DNA of 64,000 nucleotides from Acetivibrio cellulolyticus CD2 (GTDB lineage: Bacteria > Bacillota > Clostridia > Acetivibrionales > Acetivibrionaceae). Positions 27,745 through 37,057 of the stretch are shown piece by piece; positions within the stretch are counted from its first letter, which is position 1; every line of letters begins with the position of its first letter. The notes below the pieces were generated by a model that made no database searches, was not told the origin of the DNA, and saw nothing but the letters and a program-made list of their open reading frames with translations. The DNA is taken from the NCBI RefSeq assembly GCF_000179595.2, contig NZ_JH556659.1:161456-225455 (forward strand), read 5' to 3'. The position numbers were made by a program, and so were the translations under genes.

Positions 27745-28566
27745 GTGAAGATTGATAACAACATGGCTTTTAGAGCTACGAAAGGCTTAAAAGTCAATCA
27801 AAGTGACAAAAAAGGATCTGTTGAAAAATTTTCAGATACATCGACAAACGGAGCAGCAGATGAAAAGCTTAATATCTCAGAAGAGAATAGGGGTCAAATC
27901 AAAGAACTGCAAAAATCAAGCAGTAATATTCAAAATGGCATATCTCTTATTCAGACTGCAGAAAGCGCACTTGAAGAAACTTATAAAAAATTGCAAACTG
28001 CAAGGGAGCTTATAGTAAATGCAAGCAATCAAGAAAACATTCCTTCAGAACGTGCAGCAATTCAGAAGAAGATTACAAAATTAAATGATGATATAAATAA
28101 AATTGCAGCCAATACGGAATTTAACTCCAGAAAACTTTTAGCGGGTGATGAATCAGTTGAGTTTTATACTGGTTCAAATAACAGTGCCAGAATATCAGTT
28201 TCTATTGAAGATACGAGTGCTAAGGCTCTGGGTAAAGGGGTTGTTCCCGGTAAATCTTTGGAGAACATCAATGTTAAGGATTTTGAATCTGTTTCTTCCG
28301 ATCAGCAGATTAGGATTATAGATAAGTCAATTGAAGATGTTTCAACAGAAAAGGAGAAAATTTCTGCAGTTAAGGATAGGCTCAAGGAGACAATAAAGAG
28401 TACAGAAACAGAAAGTACCACAGCTAAAGATGGTTTTATAGAAGATTCAGCCATGGCACAAGAGACATTGGCTTCCTACAAAAAGAATGCGTTATTTCAA
28501 CCCTCAACTACAATGCAAGCTCAGTCAAATCAGTCGAAGCTAGCTGCGTTACAACTTCTTGCATAA
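27745..28566 (+). CDS. Divergent orphan flagellin-like protein
   Basis: 273 residues from GTG 27745, preceded by AAGGAGGAG. The region around residues 55-130 (NGISLIQTAESALEETYKKL, then a segment with ERAAIQKKITKLNDDINKIA and FNSRKLL) is the conserved D0/D1 N-terminal helix pattern of flagellin. The C-terminal 80 residues give the matching helix (AQETLASYKKNALFQPSTTM). The extreme N-terminus, M-K-I-D-N-N-M-A-F-R-A-T, is degenerate compared with the usual M-R-I-N-x-N, and a polar insert of some 30 residues follows. The central part is minimal. There are no flagellar neighbours. It may be an assembly-competent minor flagellin or a secreted relative with another role. Confidence 0.75.
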   Translation: MKIDNNMAFRATKGLKVNQSDKKGSVEKFSDTSTNGAADEKLNISEENRGQIKELQKSSSNIQNGISLIQTAESALEETYKKLQTARELIVNASNQENIPSERAAIQKKITKLNDDINKIAANTEFNSRKLLAGDESVEFYTGSNNSARISVSIEDTSAKALGKGVVPGKSLENINVKDFESVSSDQQIRIIDKSIEDVSTEKEKISAVKDRLKETIKSTETESTTAKDGFIEDSAMAQETLASYKKNALFQPSTTMQAQSNQSKLAALQLLA

Positions 28567-28580
28567 AAATAAAACATATG

Positions 28581-28686
28581 GGCTTCAAAACGAAGCCTGT
28601 TAAATATATGTTAATCAAAATTATTAGTTAATAATCATAAACTGAGACAAGAAGCCGGGAGCAAAAAACAATCCCGGTTTTTCTTT
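28581..28686 (+). terminator. Hairpin and intrinsic terminator after the flagellin gene
   Basis: A small hairpin GGCTTC/GAAGCC (28581-28597) follows the stop. A better terminator lies at 28652-28680: AAGCCGGGA pairs with TCCCGGTTT around an 11-base loop (one G-T), followed by TTCTTT. Confidence 0.8.
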
Positions 28687-28864
28687 ATGCAAGTAAGTAT
28701 TTTTTGTACTAAGGAATAGCTGAAACATTACTCTGGATTTTTTATATATATTGATTTTTTGTTACGTTTATGTTGGATAATCGTTAAAATTTGTTTATAA
28801 TTTATATAAACAAATTACTATTAAATTATGCCATGAAGAACGATTATTTGGAGCTGATATAAAT

Positions 28865-31039
28865 ATGACAGAGGAAGTAACTGACAAGCTTGAAAACCCT
28901 CAGTTGGAGATGGCCTTCAATTTTGTTCAGTACACTAATAGAAACGTATTTTTGACCGGAAAAGCCGGTACTGGAAAAACTACATTTTTGCACAATTTAA
29001 AAAAGGTATCCCCAAAACGCATGATTGTGGTTGCACCTACGGGAGTAGCTGCTATCAATGCCGGAGGAGTGACTATTCATTCGTTTTTTCAATTGCCATT
29101 CGGGCCCTTTATTCCTGTTCAAAATAATGAAGATGGTACAGAAAACAGGAACATACAGAAATTTAGCAGAGAAAAGATAAATATTATTCGAAGTATGGAC
29201 TTGCTCGTAATTGATGAAATCAGTATGGTGCGTGCAGATATGCTCGACGCAATAGATGATGTGCTTAGAAGATTCAAAAACAGGCATAAGCCCTTTGGCG
29301 GTGTTCAATTGCTTATGATAGGAGATATCCAACAATTGGCACCGGTTATAAAGGATGATGAATGGGCTATTTTGAAGGAATGGTACCATTCCATATATTT
29401 TTTTAGCAGCAGGGCACTGATGCTGACTCAATATATCAGCATTGAATTAAAGCATATATATAGGCAAAAGGACTTTGTGTTCATTGATCTGCTCAATAAG
29501 ATACGGGATAATAGAATTGAGGCTGGTGTATTAAATGAGCTAAACAAAAGGTATGACCCCGATTTTGCAAAGAATACACCGGATGGCTATATTATACTGA
29601 CAACACATAACCATCAGGCGAAATCGATAAATGAAAGAAAACTTACACAAATCAATTATAGGGAATACTGTTTTAAAGCATGTACTCAAGGAGATTTTCC
29701 TGAGTATTCATACCCCACAGATAATGAGCTTGTATTGAAAGAAGGAGCCCAGGTCATGTTCGTTAAAAACGATACCTCCCGGGAAAAGCTATTTTATAAC
29801 GGCAAAATCGGAATTGTTGAAAAAATAAACAAAGACAGTATCTGTGTAAAGTGTGCAGGAGATGAGAAAAGCATTACTGTTGTACAAGCGGAATGGCAGA
29901 ATTTCAAATACTCCATCAATGAAGCAACAGAAGAAATCCAAGAGGAGGTTGTAGGGACTTTTATTCAGTATCCCTTAAAGCTTGCATGGGCAATTACCAT
30001 ACACAAGAGCCAGGGATTAACTTTTGAAAAGGCCATTATCGATGCAAGTGCTGCATTTGCTCATGGACAGGTCTATGTTGCATTGAGCCGCTGTAAGACC
30101 CTTGATGGTTTGGTACTTGGTTCTAAATTGACGGCAAGGAGTATCATCAGCGATACTACCGTTCGGAATTTCTCATGTGAGGTGTCAAATAATCAGCCCG
30201 GGAGCGATGACCTTGAGAAATCCAAATACGGATATCAAAAGGAACTTATATTGGAATTGTTTGATTTTAGTCAGATTGCAAGGCAGTTGACTTACTGCTT
30301 GAAGCTGTACCTTGAAAATGCAGGTAGTTTGCATGAAAGCTTAAAGAATGACTTAGAACGGATTATTGCGTTTGTTAATGCTGATTTGCTCACCATTTCA
30401 GACAAGTTCAAACCTCATATCAACAAAATGTTGGACGCTGAGCCAAATGCGGAAAAAAATCAACAGTTGCAGGAGCGAATAATAAATGCTTCTAAGTATT
30501 ACACGGAAAAAATAAAGACCGGGGTCTTAAGTGTTTTAGAGGGAATCTCTGTTGAAAGTGATAACAAGAGCCTAAAAAAGAATGTTGTTAAAGCACTGGA
30601 AAAAGTAAACACAGACCTCTTGATAAAGCAGGCCTGTTTTGAAGAGTGCCAGCGAGGATTCCATGTAAAAGCCTTTTTAGATATCAGGGCAAAAGCTTCA
30701 ATTGAAAAACCTCAGCAGAAGCGGCAGCAAGAGCCAAAGGAGGGTGCAAATGAATTTACATCCACATCTGTCAGTCATCCTGAGTTGTTTGAGAATCTCA
30801 AAAGATGGCGGATGCGCAAAGCTGAAGAGTTTGAGCAACCTGCATTCTTCGTATTACATCAGAAGTGCTTGATTCAAATTGTTGAACAATTGCCTTCAAC
30901 GCTGGAGGAATTACGAAGAATAAAAGGAATTGGAAAAAGGAAAGTAAAAGCCTTTGGAGATGAAATCATTGATATCATAGATCAGTATTGTATGGAAAAG
31001 GATATTAAAAGGGATAAACCTTTTAAATTTACTATGTAA
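28865..31039 (+). CDS. PIF1/RecD2-like DNA helicase with C-terminal HRDC domain
   Basis: 724 residues. The superfamily 1B helicase core occupies about 1-440: Walker A GKAGTGKTT (about 33-41), VVAPTGVAAIN, Walker B LLVIDEISM, a GDIQQL motif (III), and AITIHKSQGLTF with YVALSRC (motifs V/VI), all intact. A long helical region follows. The last 75 residues form an HRDC-like DNA-binding domain ending in the helix-hairpin-helix-like LEELRRIKGIGKRKVKAFG. It probably unwinds DNA with 5'-to-3' polarity, as PIF1 and RecD2 do. It has a ribosome-site-like TTTGGAG before the ATG and lies ahead of polC with its own promoter between. Its specific job is not known. Confidence 0.87.
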   Translation: MTEEVTDKLENPQLEMAFNFVQYTNRNVFLTGKAGTGKTTFLHNLKKVSPKRMIVVAPTGVAAINAGGVTIHSFFQLPFGPFIPVQNNEDGTENRNIQKFSREKINIIRSMDLLVIDEISMVRADMLDAIDDVLRRFKNRHKPFGGVQLLMIGDIQQLAPVIKDDEWAILKEWYHSIYFFSSRALMLTQYISIELKHIYRQKDFVFIDLLNKIRDNRIEAGVLNELNKRYDPDFAKNTPDGYIILTTHNHQAKSINERKLTQINYREYCFKACTQGDFPEYSYPTDNELVLKEGAQVMFVKNDTSREKLFYNGKIGIVEKINKDSICVKCAGDEKSITVVQAEWQNFKYSINEATEEIQEEVVGTFIQYPLKLAWAITIHKSQGLTFEKAIIDASAAFAHGQVYVALSRCKTLDGLVLGSKLTARSIISDTTVRNFSCEVSNNQPGSDDLEKSKYGYQKELILELFDFSQIARQLTYCLKLYLENAGSLHESLKNDLERIIAFVNADLLTISDKFKPHINKMLDAEPNAEKNQQLQERIINASKYYTEKIKTGVLSVLEGISVESDNKSLKKNVVKALEKVNTDLLIKQACFEECQRGFHVKAFLDIRAKASIEKPQQKRQQEPKEGANEFTSTSVSHPELFENLKRWRMRKAEEFEQPAFFVLHQKCLIQIVEQLPSTLEELRRIKGIGKRKVKAFGDEIIDIIDQYCMEKDIKRDKPFKFTM

Positions 31040-31115
31040 TTCACGGCGCTGCTGCAAAAATTCTATCAGTTAGAAAGTAGTGTTTTTAAAAAACAAAATT
31101 CTATATATTCCATAC

Positions 31116-31144
31116 ATGACAAATACAAGCCCGTCTTATATAAT
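31116..31144 (+). promoter_or_regulatory. Promoter of polC
   Basis: ATGACA (31116-31121), a 17-base spacer and a perfect TATAAT (31139-31144), then the GGAGGAAG ribosome site at 31166. Confidence 0.6.
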
Positions 31145-31177
31145 AGTGATATACTGAGAATTTACGGAGGAAGAACT

Positions 31178-34100
31178 TTGGGAAGCAACTTAAAAAGGAT
31201 AAATGAAATTTTTAGTGATTATAGTGCTGAGGGTAATATAAATACTGCAACTGTAGAAGCTGCTGTCTTAAAGAAGAAAAGTAAAGTCTTGGAGATCAAA
31301 CTCGGCTCTGATAAATATATTGATGTAAAAGAGATTGAAGGTCTTAATAAATTTATAAAGAAAAGGTTTTCTATAAATGATACTGAAATTACTGTAGAAT
31401 ATGCTGAGGGAACGGATAAAAAGCCTATACAGAATGAAATTAAGAATATTGTATTTTCTATGGCAGATAAACACCCTATTTTAAAAGCAGTAATAAAAGA
31501 TACTGAATTCGAGGTAATAAATAATATCATAAATTTTAACTTTAAAATTGTGGCAGCCGACGTTTTGCTAGCGATGGGTTATGACAAAAAGATCGGTAAA
31601 GCCATAGAGAAACTTTATGGTGCAGTATATAAAATAAATTTTGTTGATAAAGTAAACGGCGAAGAATTAAAAAGGCTGCAAGATGATACAAGAGAAAAGG
31701 AAAAACAGCTTGTCAAGGAACAAGCTAAGGCTGCACCTGAATTACCTAAAGAAGCTCCGCAAATAAAGCAGGACAAAAATGCAGAAAACGGTGAAAAGAA
31801 AGAAAATACACCTCTGATATTAGGGAGAAATGATAAAATAAAGGAAACTATAATAAAAATTACGGACATTATACCCGATGAGGGAAGAGTAGCAATAATG
31901 GGCGAAATATCCAATATTGAAGCAAAGGAATTAAAAAGCGGAAAAACCTTAATATCCTTTGCTTTGTATGATGGTTCCAGTTCCATGACCTGTAAGGCCT
32001 TCATTAAGCCGGGCGAGGATGGAGAAGTGTTATCTAGACTCAAAAAGGCCAAGGGTGTTAAACTTGCCGGAAATGCAAGCTTTAGCAAATTTTCCGGAGA
32101 AGTTGAGTTTATTGCCAACACAATAGTAGAAACGGATGGTATAAAGAAGGCTAAAAGGCAGGACAATTCAGAGGTTAAAAGAGTAGAACTGCACATGCAT
32201 ACACAGATGAGTCAGATGGATGCTATGTCAAGTGCAACCGATTTAATTAAAAGAGCTATGAGCTGGGGTATGAAATCCATTGCAATCACAGATCACGGAG
32301 TTGTGCAGTCCTTTCCAGAGGCTCATAAACTACTCGGAAGAGACAATCCCAACATGAAGGTTGTATATGGAGTAGAGGCCTACCTGGCACCGGATAAAAA
32401 GCCTTCCGTGACAAACCTCAAAGGACAGAGTATTGATACTGTGTATTGTGTATTGGATTTGGAAACCACAGGTTTTTCACCATTAACAGAAAAAATTACT
32501 GAAGTAGGCATCATGAAACTTAAGGATGGAAAGGTAATAGATCAATTTAGCTGCTTTGTAAATCCTGAAAAGCCTATTCCGGCAAGAGTTGTAGAGGTTA
32601 CAAACATAACCGATTACATGGTGCAGGATGCAGAAACCATAGAAAAGGTATTTCCTAAAATGCTGGAGTTTATTGAGGGAAGTGTTTTGGTAGCGCATAA
32701 TGCTGAGTTTGATATTGGTTTCTTAAAGCATAATGCCAAGGTTTTAGGCTATAATTTCGATTTTACATATTTGGACACATTATCCTTAGCTAAGGAGATC
32801 TTCCCTGATTATAAATCATATAAATTAGGAAGAATAGCTAAAAACCTCGGAATAAAGGTAGATGTTGCTCACAGGGCCTTAGATGATGTGGATACTACTG
32901 TTAAGGTATTTAATATAATGCTTGAAAAACTAAAGGAAAAAGGTGTGCAAACTCTTGAAGATGTAGACACATATAGTTCTGATGAAGAAGCTAAGAAGTC
33001 AGAATATAAAAAACTTAAAACTTATCATGCCATAATATTGGCAAAGGATTATGTGGGATTAAAGAATTTGTATAAGTTGGTTTCCTATTCTCACTTGGAT
33101 TATTTTTATAAAAAACCGCGAATTTTAAAGAGTGTATATAAAAAATACTCTGAAGGGTTAATTCTGGGAAGTGCCTGCAGTGAAGGTGAGCTTTTCCAGG
33201 CAATTTTACATGGGAAATCAGATGATGAAATTGAAACAATTGCAAAAGATTATGATTATCTGGAAATTCAACCTTTAGGGAATAATGATTATTTGGTGAG
33301 AAAAGAAGAGGTTCCAGATAAGGAATATATAAAGGAAATCAACAGAAAAATTGTTGCTTTAGGTGAACAATTAAATAAACCTGTAGTTGCTACGGGTGAT
33401 GTTCACTTTTTAGATCCTGAGGATGAGATTTACAGGCGTATACTTGAAGCCGGTCAGGGCTATGATGATGCAGATAAGCAGGCACCTTTATATTTAAAAA
33501 CTACTGATGAAATGCTTGAGGAGTTTTCCTATTTAGGAGAGGAAAAGGCCTATGAGGTGGTAGTTACAAACACTAATTTGATAGCCGATATGTGTGAACA
33601 GATAAGCCCGATTTCTCCTGAGAAATGCCCTCCGCATATTGAAGGGTGCGAGCAGACCATTAAGGATATTTCTTTTGGGAAGGCTCATGAGTTGTATGGA
33701 GACCCGTTGCCGGAAATTGTTCAGCAAAGGCTTGACAGGGAACTTGATTCTATCATAAAGAATGGTTTCTCTGTAATGTATATAATTGCTCAAAAGCTGG
33801 TATGGAAGTCAAATGAGGATGGCTATCTGGTAGGATCCAGGGGTTCTGTTGGTTCCTCTGTAGTTGCATATATGACGGGTATTACAGAAGTAAATGCCCT
33901 GCCGCCCCATTACAGATGCCCAAGTTGCAAATATTCCGATTTTACAGATTACGGTTTTAATAACGGCTTTGACTTGCCGGACAAACCTTGCCCGGTTTGT
34001 GGAGAAATGCTTGCCAAGGATGGGATCGACATACCGTTTGAAACCTTCCTAGGCTTTGATGGAGATAAAGAGCCGGATATAGACTTAAACTTTTCCGGAG

Positions 34101-35518
34101 AATATCAGGCAAAAGCACATAAATATACAGAAGTTATATTTGGAAAGGGTACGACCTTTAAGGCTGGAACAGTAGGTACCATAGCAGATAAAACAGCCTT
34201 TGGCTATGTAAAGAAGTATTATGAGGAAAGAGAAATCCATATTAATAAAGCAGAAATTGAAAGAATTGCAAAAGGTTGTACGGGCATAAAAAGAACCACA
34301 GGACAGCATCCCGGTGGAATAATAGTTGTGCCCAAGGGACGTGAAATATTTGAATTCTGCCCGGTACAGCATCCAGCGGATGATCCTGATTCAGACATAA
34401 TAACAACGCATTTTGACTATCACTCAATTGACCAGAACTTATTGAAGCTGGATATTCTGGGCCATGATGACCCGACAATGATCAGAATGCTTCAGGATAT
34501 TACCGGTGTTGATCCGAAGACTATACCTATGGATGATAAGGATACCATGTCTTTATTTTCATCAACAGAAGCATTGGGTGTGACTCCGCAGCAAATAAAT
34601 TCCAAGGTTGGAACCTTTGGTGTTCCGGAATTCGGTACCAAGTTTGTAAGAGGAATGCTTTTAGATACAATGCCCAAACAATTTGCAGATTTAATATGCA
34701 TATCCGGTCTTTCACATGGTACCGATGTGTGGCTTGGAAATGCAAAGGACTTGATTGATGCCGGTACAGTTACCTTAAGTGAGGCAGTGTGTACCAGAGA
34801 CGATATTATGGTATATCTGATGAAAAAAGGTCTGCCTCCGAATGCTGCATTTAAGATAATGGAGACTGTTCGTAAGGGAAAGGCACTGAAGGAACCAAAA
34901 TGGCCTGACTATGAAGCTTTGATGAGAAAACATGAGGTGCCGGAATGGTATATTGATTCCTGTAAAAAAATAAAATACATGTTTCCTAAGGCTCATGCTT
35001 GCGCATATATCATGATGGCCTTTAGAATTGCCTGGTTTAAGGTACATATACCTTTGGCTTATTATGCAGCCTATTTTTCTATCAGAGCAAAGGCCTTCGA
35101 TGCTGAATTTATGATAAATGGAAAAGAAGTCGTTAAGGCAAAAATGAAGGAAATTGAAATGCAGGGCAATCAGGCTGCCAATAAGGATAAGGATATGTAT
35201 GATGATTTGGAATTGGTTTTGGAAATGTACGAAAGAGGCTTTAAATTCCTGCCAATTGATTTATATAAATCTCATGCTACAAATTTCTTGATTGAGGATG
35301 GCAGCATAAGACCGCCTTTAAACAGTATATCAGGTATGGGTAATGTTGCGGCAGAAGGTATATATACAGCCTTTAAAGAAGGAGGCCACTTTGGCTCAAT
35401 AGATGAGCTAAAGTCACGAGCTAAAATTGGAAATTCAACTATTGATTCACTTGAAAAATTCGGCTGTTTGAAAGGCCTTCCAAAAAGCAATCAACTGAGT
35501 TTTTTCGATATGATGTAG
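31178..35518 (+). CDS. polC: DNA polymerase III alpha subunit, Gram-positive type (PolC)
   Basis: 1446 residues, about the length of Bacillus subtilis PolC (1437). Start TTG 31178 follows GGAGGAAG. Order: an N-terminal domain, an OB domain (about 230-325), the PHP domain (ELHMHTQMSQMDAM near 338, split by the exonuclease), a DEDD 3'-5' proofreading exonuclease (VLDLETTGF near 426, then AHNAEFD and HRALDD), and the C-family polymerase core. The last includes GSRGSVGSS, a four-Cys zinc site (C-P-S-C ... C-P-V-C) and the catalytic PDIDLNF. It is the replicative polymerase. Only the usual neighbour genes (proS, rimP) are absent, so the gene sits in a rearranged context. Confidence 0.97.
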   Translation: MGSNLKRINEIFSDYSAEGNINTATVEAAVLKKKSKVLEIKLGSDKYIDVKEIEGLNKFIKKRFSINDTEITVEYAEGTDKKPIQNEIKNIVFSMADKHPILKAVIKDTEFEVINNIINFNFKIVAADVLLAMGYDKKIGKAIEKLYGAVYKINFVDKVNGEELKRLQDDTREKEKQLVKEQAKAAPELPKEAPQIKQDKNAENGEKKENTPLILGRNDKIKETIIKITDIIPDEGRVAIMGEISNIEAKELKSGKTLISFALYDGSSSMTCKAFIKPGEDGEVLSRLKKAKGVKLAGNASFSKFSGEVEFIANTIVETDGIKKAKRQDNSEVKRVELHMHTQMSQMDAMSSATDLIKRAMSWGMKSIAITDHGVVQSFPEAHKLLGRDNPNMKVVYGVEAYLAPDKKPSVTNLKGQSIDTVYCVLDLETTGFSPLTEKITEVGIMKLKDGKVIDQFSCFVNPEKPIPARVVEVTNITDYMVQDAETIEKVFPKMLEFIEGSVLVAHNAEFDIGFLKHNAKVLGYNFDFTYLDTLSLAKEIFPDYKSYKLGRIAKNLGIKVDVAHRALDDVDTTVKVFNIMLEKLKEKGVQTLEDVDTYSSDEEAKKSEYKKLKTYHAIILAKDYVGLKNLYKLVSYSHLDYFYKKPRILKSVYKKYSEGLILGSACSEGELFQAILHGKSDDEIETIAKDYDYLEIQPLGNNDYLVRKEEVPDKEYIKEINRKIVALGEQLNKPVVATGDVHFLDPEDEIYRRILEAGQGYDDADKQAPLYLKTTDEMLEEFSYLGEEKAYEVVVTNTNLIADMCEQISPISPEKCPPHIEGCEQTIKDISFGKAHELYGDPLPEIVQQRLDRELDSIIKNGFSVMYIIAQKLVWKSNEDGYLVGSRGSVGSSVVAYMTGITEVNALPPHYRCPSCKYSDFTDYGFNNGFDLPDKPCPVCGEMLAKDGIDIPFETFLGFDGDKEPDIDLNFSGEYQAKAHKYTEVIFGKGTTFKAGTVGTIADKTAFGYVKKYYEEREIHINKAEIERIAKGCTGIKRTTGQHPGGIIVVPKGREIFEFCPVQHPADDPDSDIITTHFDYHSIDQNLLKLDILGHDDPTMIRMLQDITGVDPKTIPMDDKDTMSLFSSTEALGVTPQQINSKVGTFGVPEFGTKFVRGMLLDTMPKQFADLICISGLSHGTDVWLGNAKDLIDAGTVTLSEAVCTRDDIMVYLMKKGLPPNAAFKIMETVRKGKALKEPKWPDYEALMRKHEVPEWYIDSCKKIKYMFPKAHACAYIMMAFRIAWFKVHIPLAYYAAYFSIRAKAFDAEFMINGKEVVKAKMKEIEMQGNQAANKDKDMYDDLELVLEMYERGFKFLPIDLYKSHATNFLIEDGSIRPPLNSISGMGNVAAEGIYTAFKEGGHFGSIDELKSRAKIGNSTIDSLEKFGCLKGLPKSNQLSFFDMM

Positions 35519-35548
35519 TAAAAGAGGCAAAAACTGATTTTTATTTAG

Positions 35549-35640
35549 AAAACGAACTGTTAAAGTAGATAAATTTGATGAGCCAACCGGTCGTATGTTT
35601 AGGCGAATAATATATTTATCTTTATGCAGTTCGTTTTTTT
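35549..35640 (+). terminator. Long terminator of polC
   Basis: AAAACGAACTG (35549-35559) pairs with CAGTTCGTTTT (35627-35637), and inner segments (AGATAAAT / ATTTATCT) extend the stem. T7 follows at 35634-35640. The loop is long (about 40 bases). Confidence 0.75.
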
Positions 35641-35694
35641 AATAAGGTTCGTAGTAAAATGTAATGGTATTATAAATATTGTACTATGACTCTA

Positions 35695-35746
35695 TTGACA
35701 ACTTTGGACTATTGTGATAGTCTGGATTCAGACGATTACAATAGTC
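35695..35746 (+). promoter_or_regulatory. BlaI-type promoter with two operators
   Basis: TTGACA (35695-35700), 17 bases, TAGTCT (35718-35723). Two dyads of the same type, GACTATTGTGATAGTC (35707-35722) and GACGATTACAATAGTC (35731-35746), lie 24 bp apart. The first covers the -10, the second the start of transcription. This is the layout of autorepressed BlaI/MecI genes. Confidence 0.8.
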
Positions 35747-35759
35747 TGGAGGTGTAACC

Positions 35760-36119
35760 ATGGATAATTTGAAACTGTTTGACAGCGAGTTAAAGCTCAT
35801 GGAAATTATTTGGGAGAATGAACCTGTATGTGCAAAACAGCTTGGTTTACTTGCTAACGATTTAATTGGTTGGAATAAGAATACGACATACACCATCATT
35901 AAAAAGCTCATAGAGAAGGCTGTAATCAGACGTGATGAGCCGAACTTTATGTGTTCTTCTTTAATAAAGAAAAAAGATGTGCAGAAGGCGGAAACTAAAT
36001 CTCTGATTGATAAGCTGTATTCTGGTTCCAAAAAAGCATTTTTTGCCTCTTTTCTGCAAAGAGAAGATTTGAGTGAGCAAGAACTTGCTGAAATCAAAGA
36101 GATGATCGACAAGAGGTGA
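35760..36119 (+). CDS. BlaI/MecI-family transcriptional repressor
   Basis: 119 residues, the normal family length. A winged helix (about 1-75) with the recognition-helix region WNKNTTYTIIKKLIEKAVI is followed by a C-terminal dimerisation helix part. Family members are dimeric repressors released when a BlaR1/MecR1-type membrane protease signals their cleavage; a typical cleavable Asn-Phe/Ser-like site is seen as N-F (residues about 61-62, PNFMCS). GGAGGTG precedes ATG 35760. The gene begins a three-gene operon with the BlaR1-like protease 5 bases downstream. The operators in its own promoter show that it controls this operon. Confidence 0.9.
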   Translation: MDNLKLFDSELKLMEIIWENEPVCAKQLGLLANDLIGWNKNTTYTIIKKLIEKAVIRRDEPNFMCSSLIKKKDVQKAETKSLIDKLYSGSKKAFFASFLQREDLSEQELAEIKEMIDKR

Positions 36120-36124
36120 TTTAA

Positions 36125-37045
36125 ATGCTTTCCGAAATATTTTACTGGTTGCTTAATATGAGTATCGTCGGTGGTGCAGTCAGTATTATCGTTCTTTGCT
36201 TGAGAAAAGTCAGAAAGATTCCAAAATCATTTGTATACATGTTATGGGTTATTCCATTGATTCGCTTGGTTTTACCTTTCGGTGTGACGAGCAAATACAG
36301 TCTGTTAAGTCTTGTTTCCAATTTGACAACAAAGACTGTAGTTGTGTACAAGGGCACAAAATTTATCCCTGAACTGGCGTACACCAATTCAATTAAGACA
36401 GCAAATACATACTTTCCGGTCGAATATAAGACGAACCTTTTGGAAAGCGTTTTTCATGTAACGTCAATCGTATGGGCAATCATAGCAACTGCTGCTGTGT
36501 TGACAGCTATTCTGCTTTATACCTTTACAAAGTCTGAAATTAAAAGTGCTGCTCTATATAAAGATAATATTTTTTTATCTGACCGTATTACTTCACCGGC
36601 TTTGTATGGAATCATTCGCCCGAAGATTATTATTCCTTATGGTCTAAATGAAGCCGATTTGAATTTTGTTATTATGCATGAAAAGGCTCATGCCAAACGG
36701 AAGGATAATCTATGGCGTTATGCTGCAGTAATTATCTGCTGCGTGCATTGGTTCAATCCAATTTGCTGGTTTTCGCTTAGATACTTTTTCGAGGACATGG
36801 AGCTGTCGTGTGATAATAATGTTTTGAAGAAGCTAAAGGACAAGGAAAAAAAGGAGTATGCCTGCACAATTCTGAATGCAGCGACTCATAAGAACTTATT
36901 TGTTGCAGCTTTCGGGGGTGCGAAAATCAAGATCCGAGTTGAAAACATTTTATCATATCGCAAACTTACAATAACATCTGCTTTTTTATTTTCTGCGTTA
37001 ATTGTTTCAATATTCATTATTCTAGTTACAAATGCAGCATTATAA
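36125..37045 (+). CDS. BlaR1/MecR1-like M56 metalloprotease, short form
   Basis: 306 residues. There are three to four membrane segments with the M56 zinc-protease loop between them. The zinc motif is H-E-K-A-H (VIMHEKAHAKRKD) and the third ligand region is E-D-M-E-L-S-C-D. BlaR1 and MecR1 are about 585 residues because they carry an extracellular penicillin-binding sensor after the last membrane segment. Here the chain ends just after the last membrane segment, so no beta-lactam sensor is present. The signal may be read by the membrane part or by the next gene product. It belongs to the operon with the repressor and the downstream membrane protein. Confidence 0.9.
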   Translation: MLSEIFYWLLNMSIVGGAVSIIVLCLRKVRKIPKSFVYMLWVIPLIRLVLPFGVTSKYSLLSLVSNLTTKTVVVYKGTKFIPELAYTNSIKTANTYFPVEYKTNLLESVFHVTSIVWAIIATAAVLTAILLYTFTKSEIKSAALYKDNIFLSDRITSPALYGIIRPKIIIPYGLNEADLNFVIMHEKAHAKRKDNLWRYAAVIICCVHWFNPICWFSLRYFFEDMELSCDNNVLKKLKDKEKKEYACTILNAATHKNLFVAAFGGAKIKIRVENILSYRKLTITSAFLFSALIVSIFIILVTNAAL

Positions 37046-37057
37046 GGAGGGGAAATA

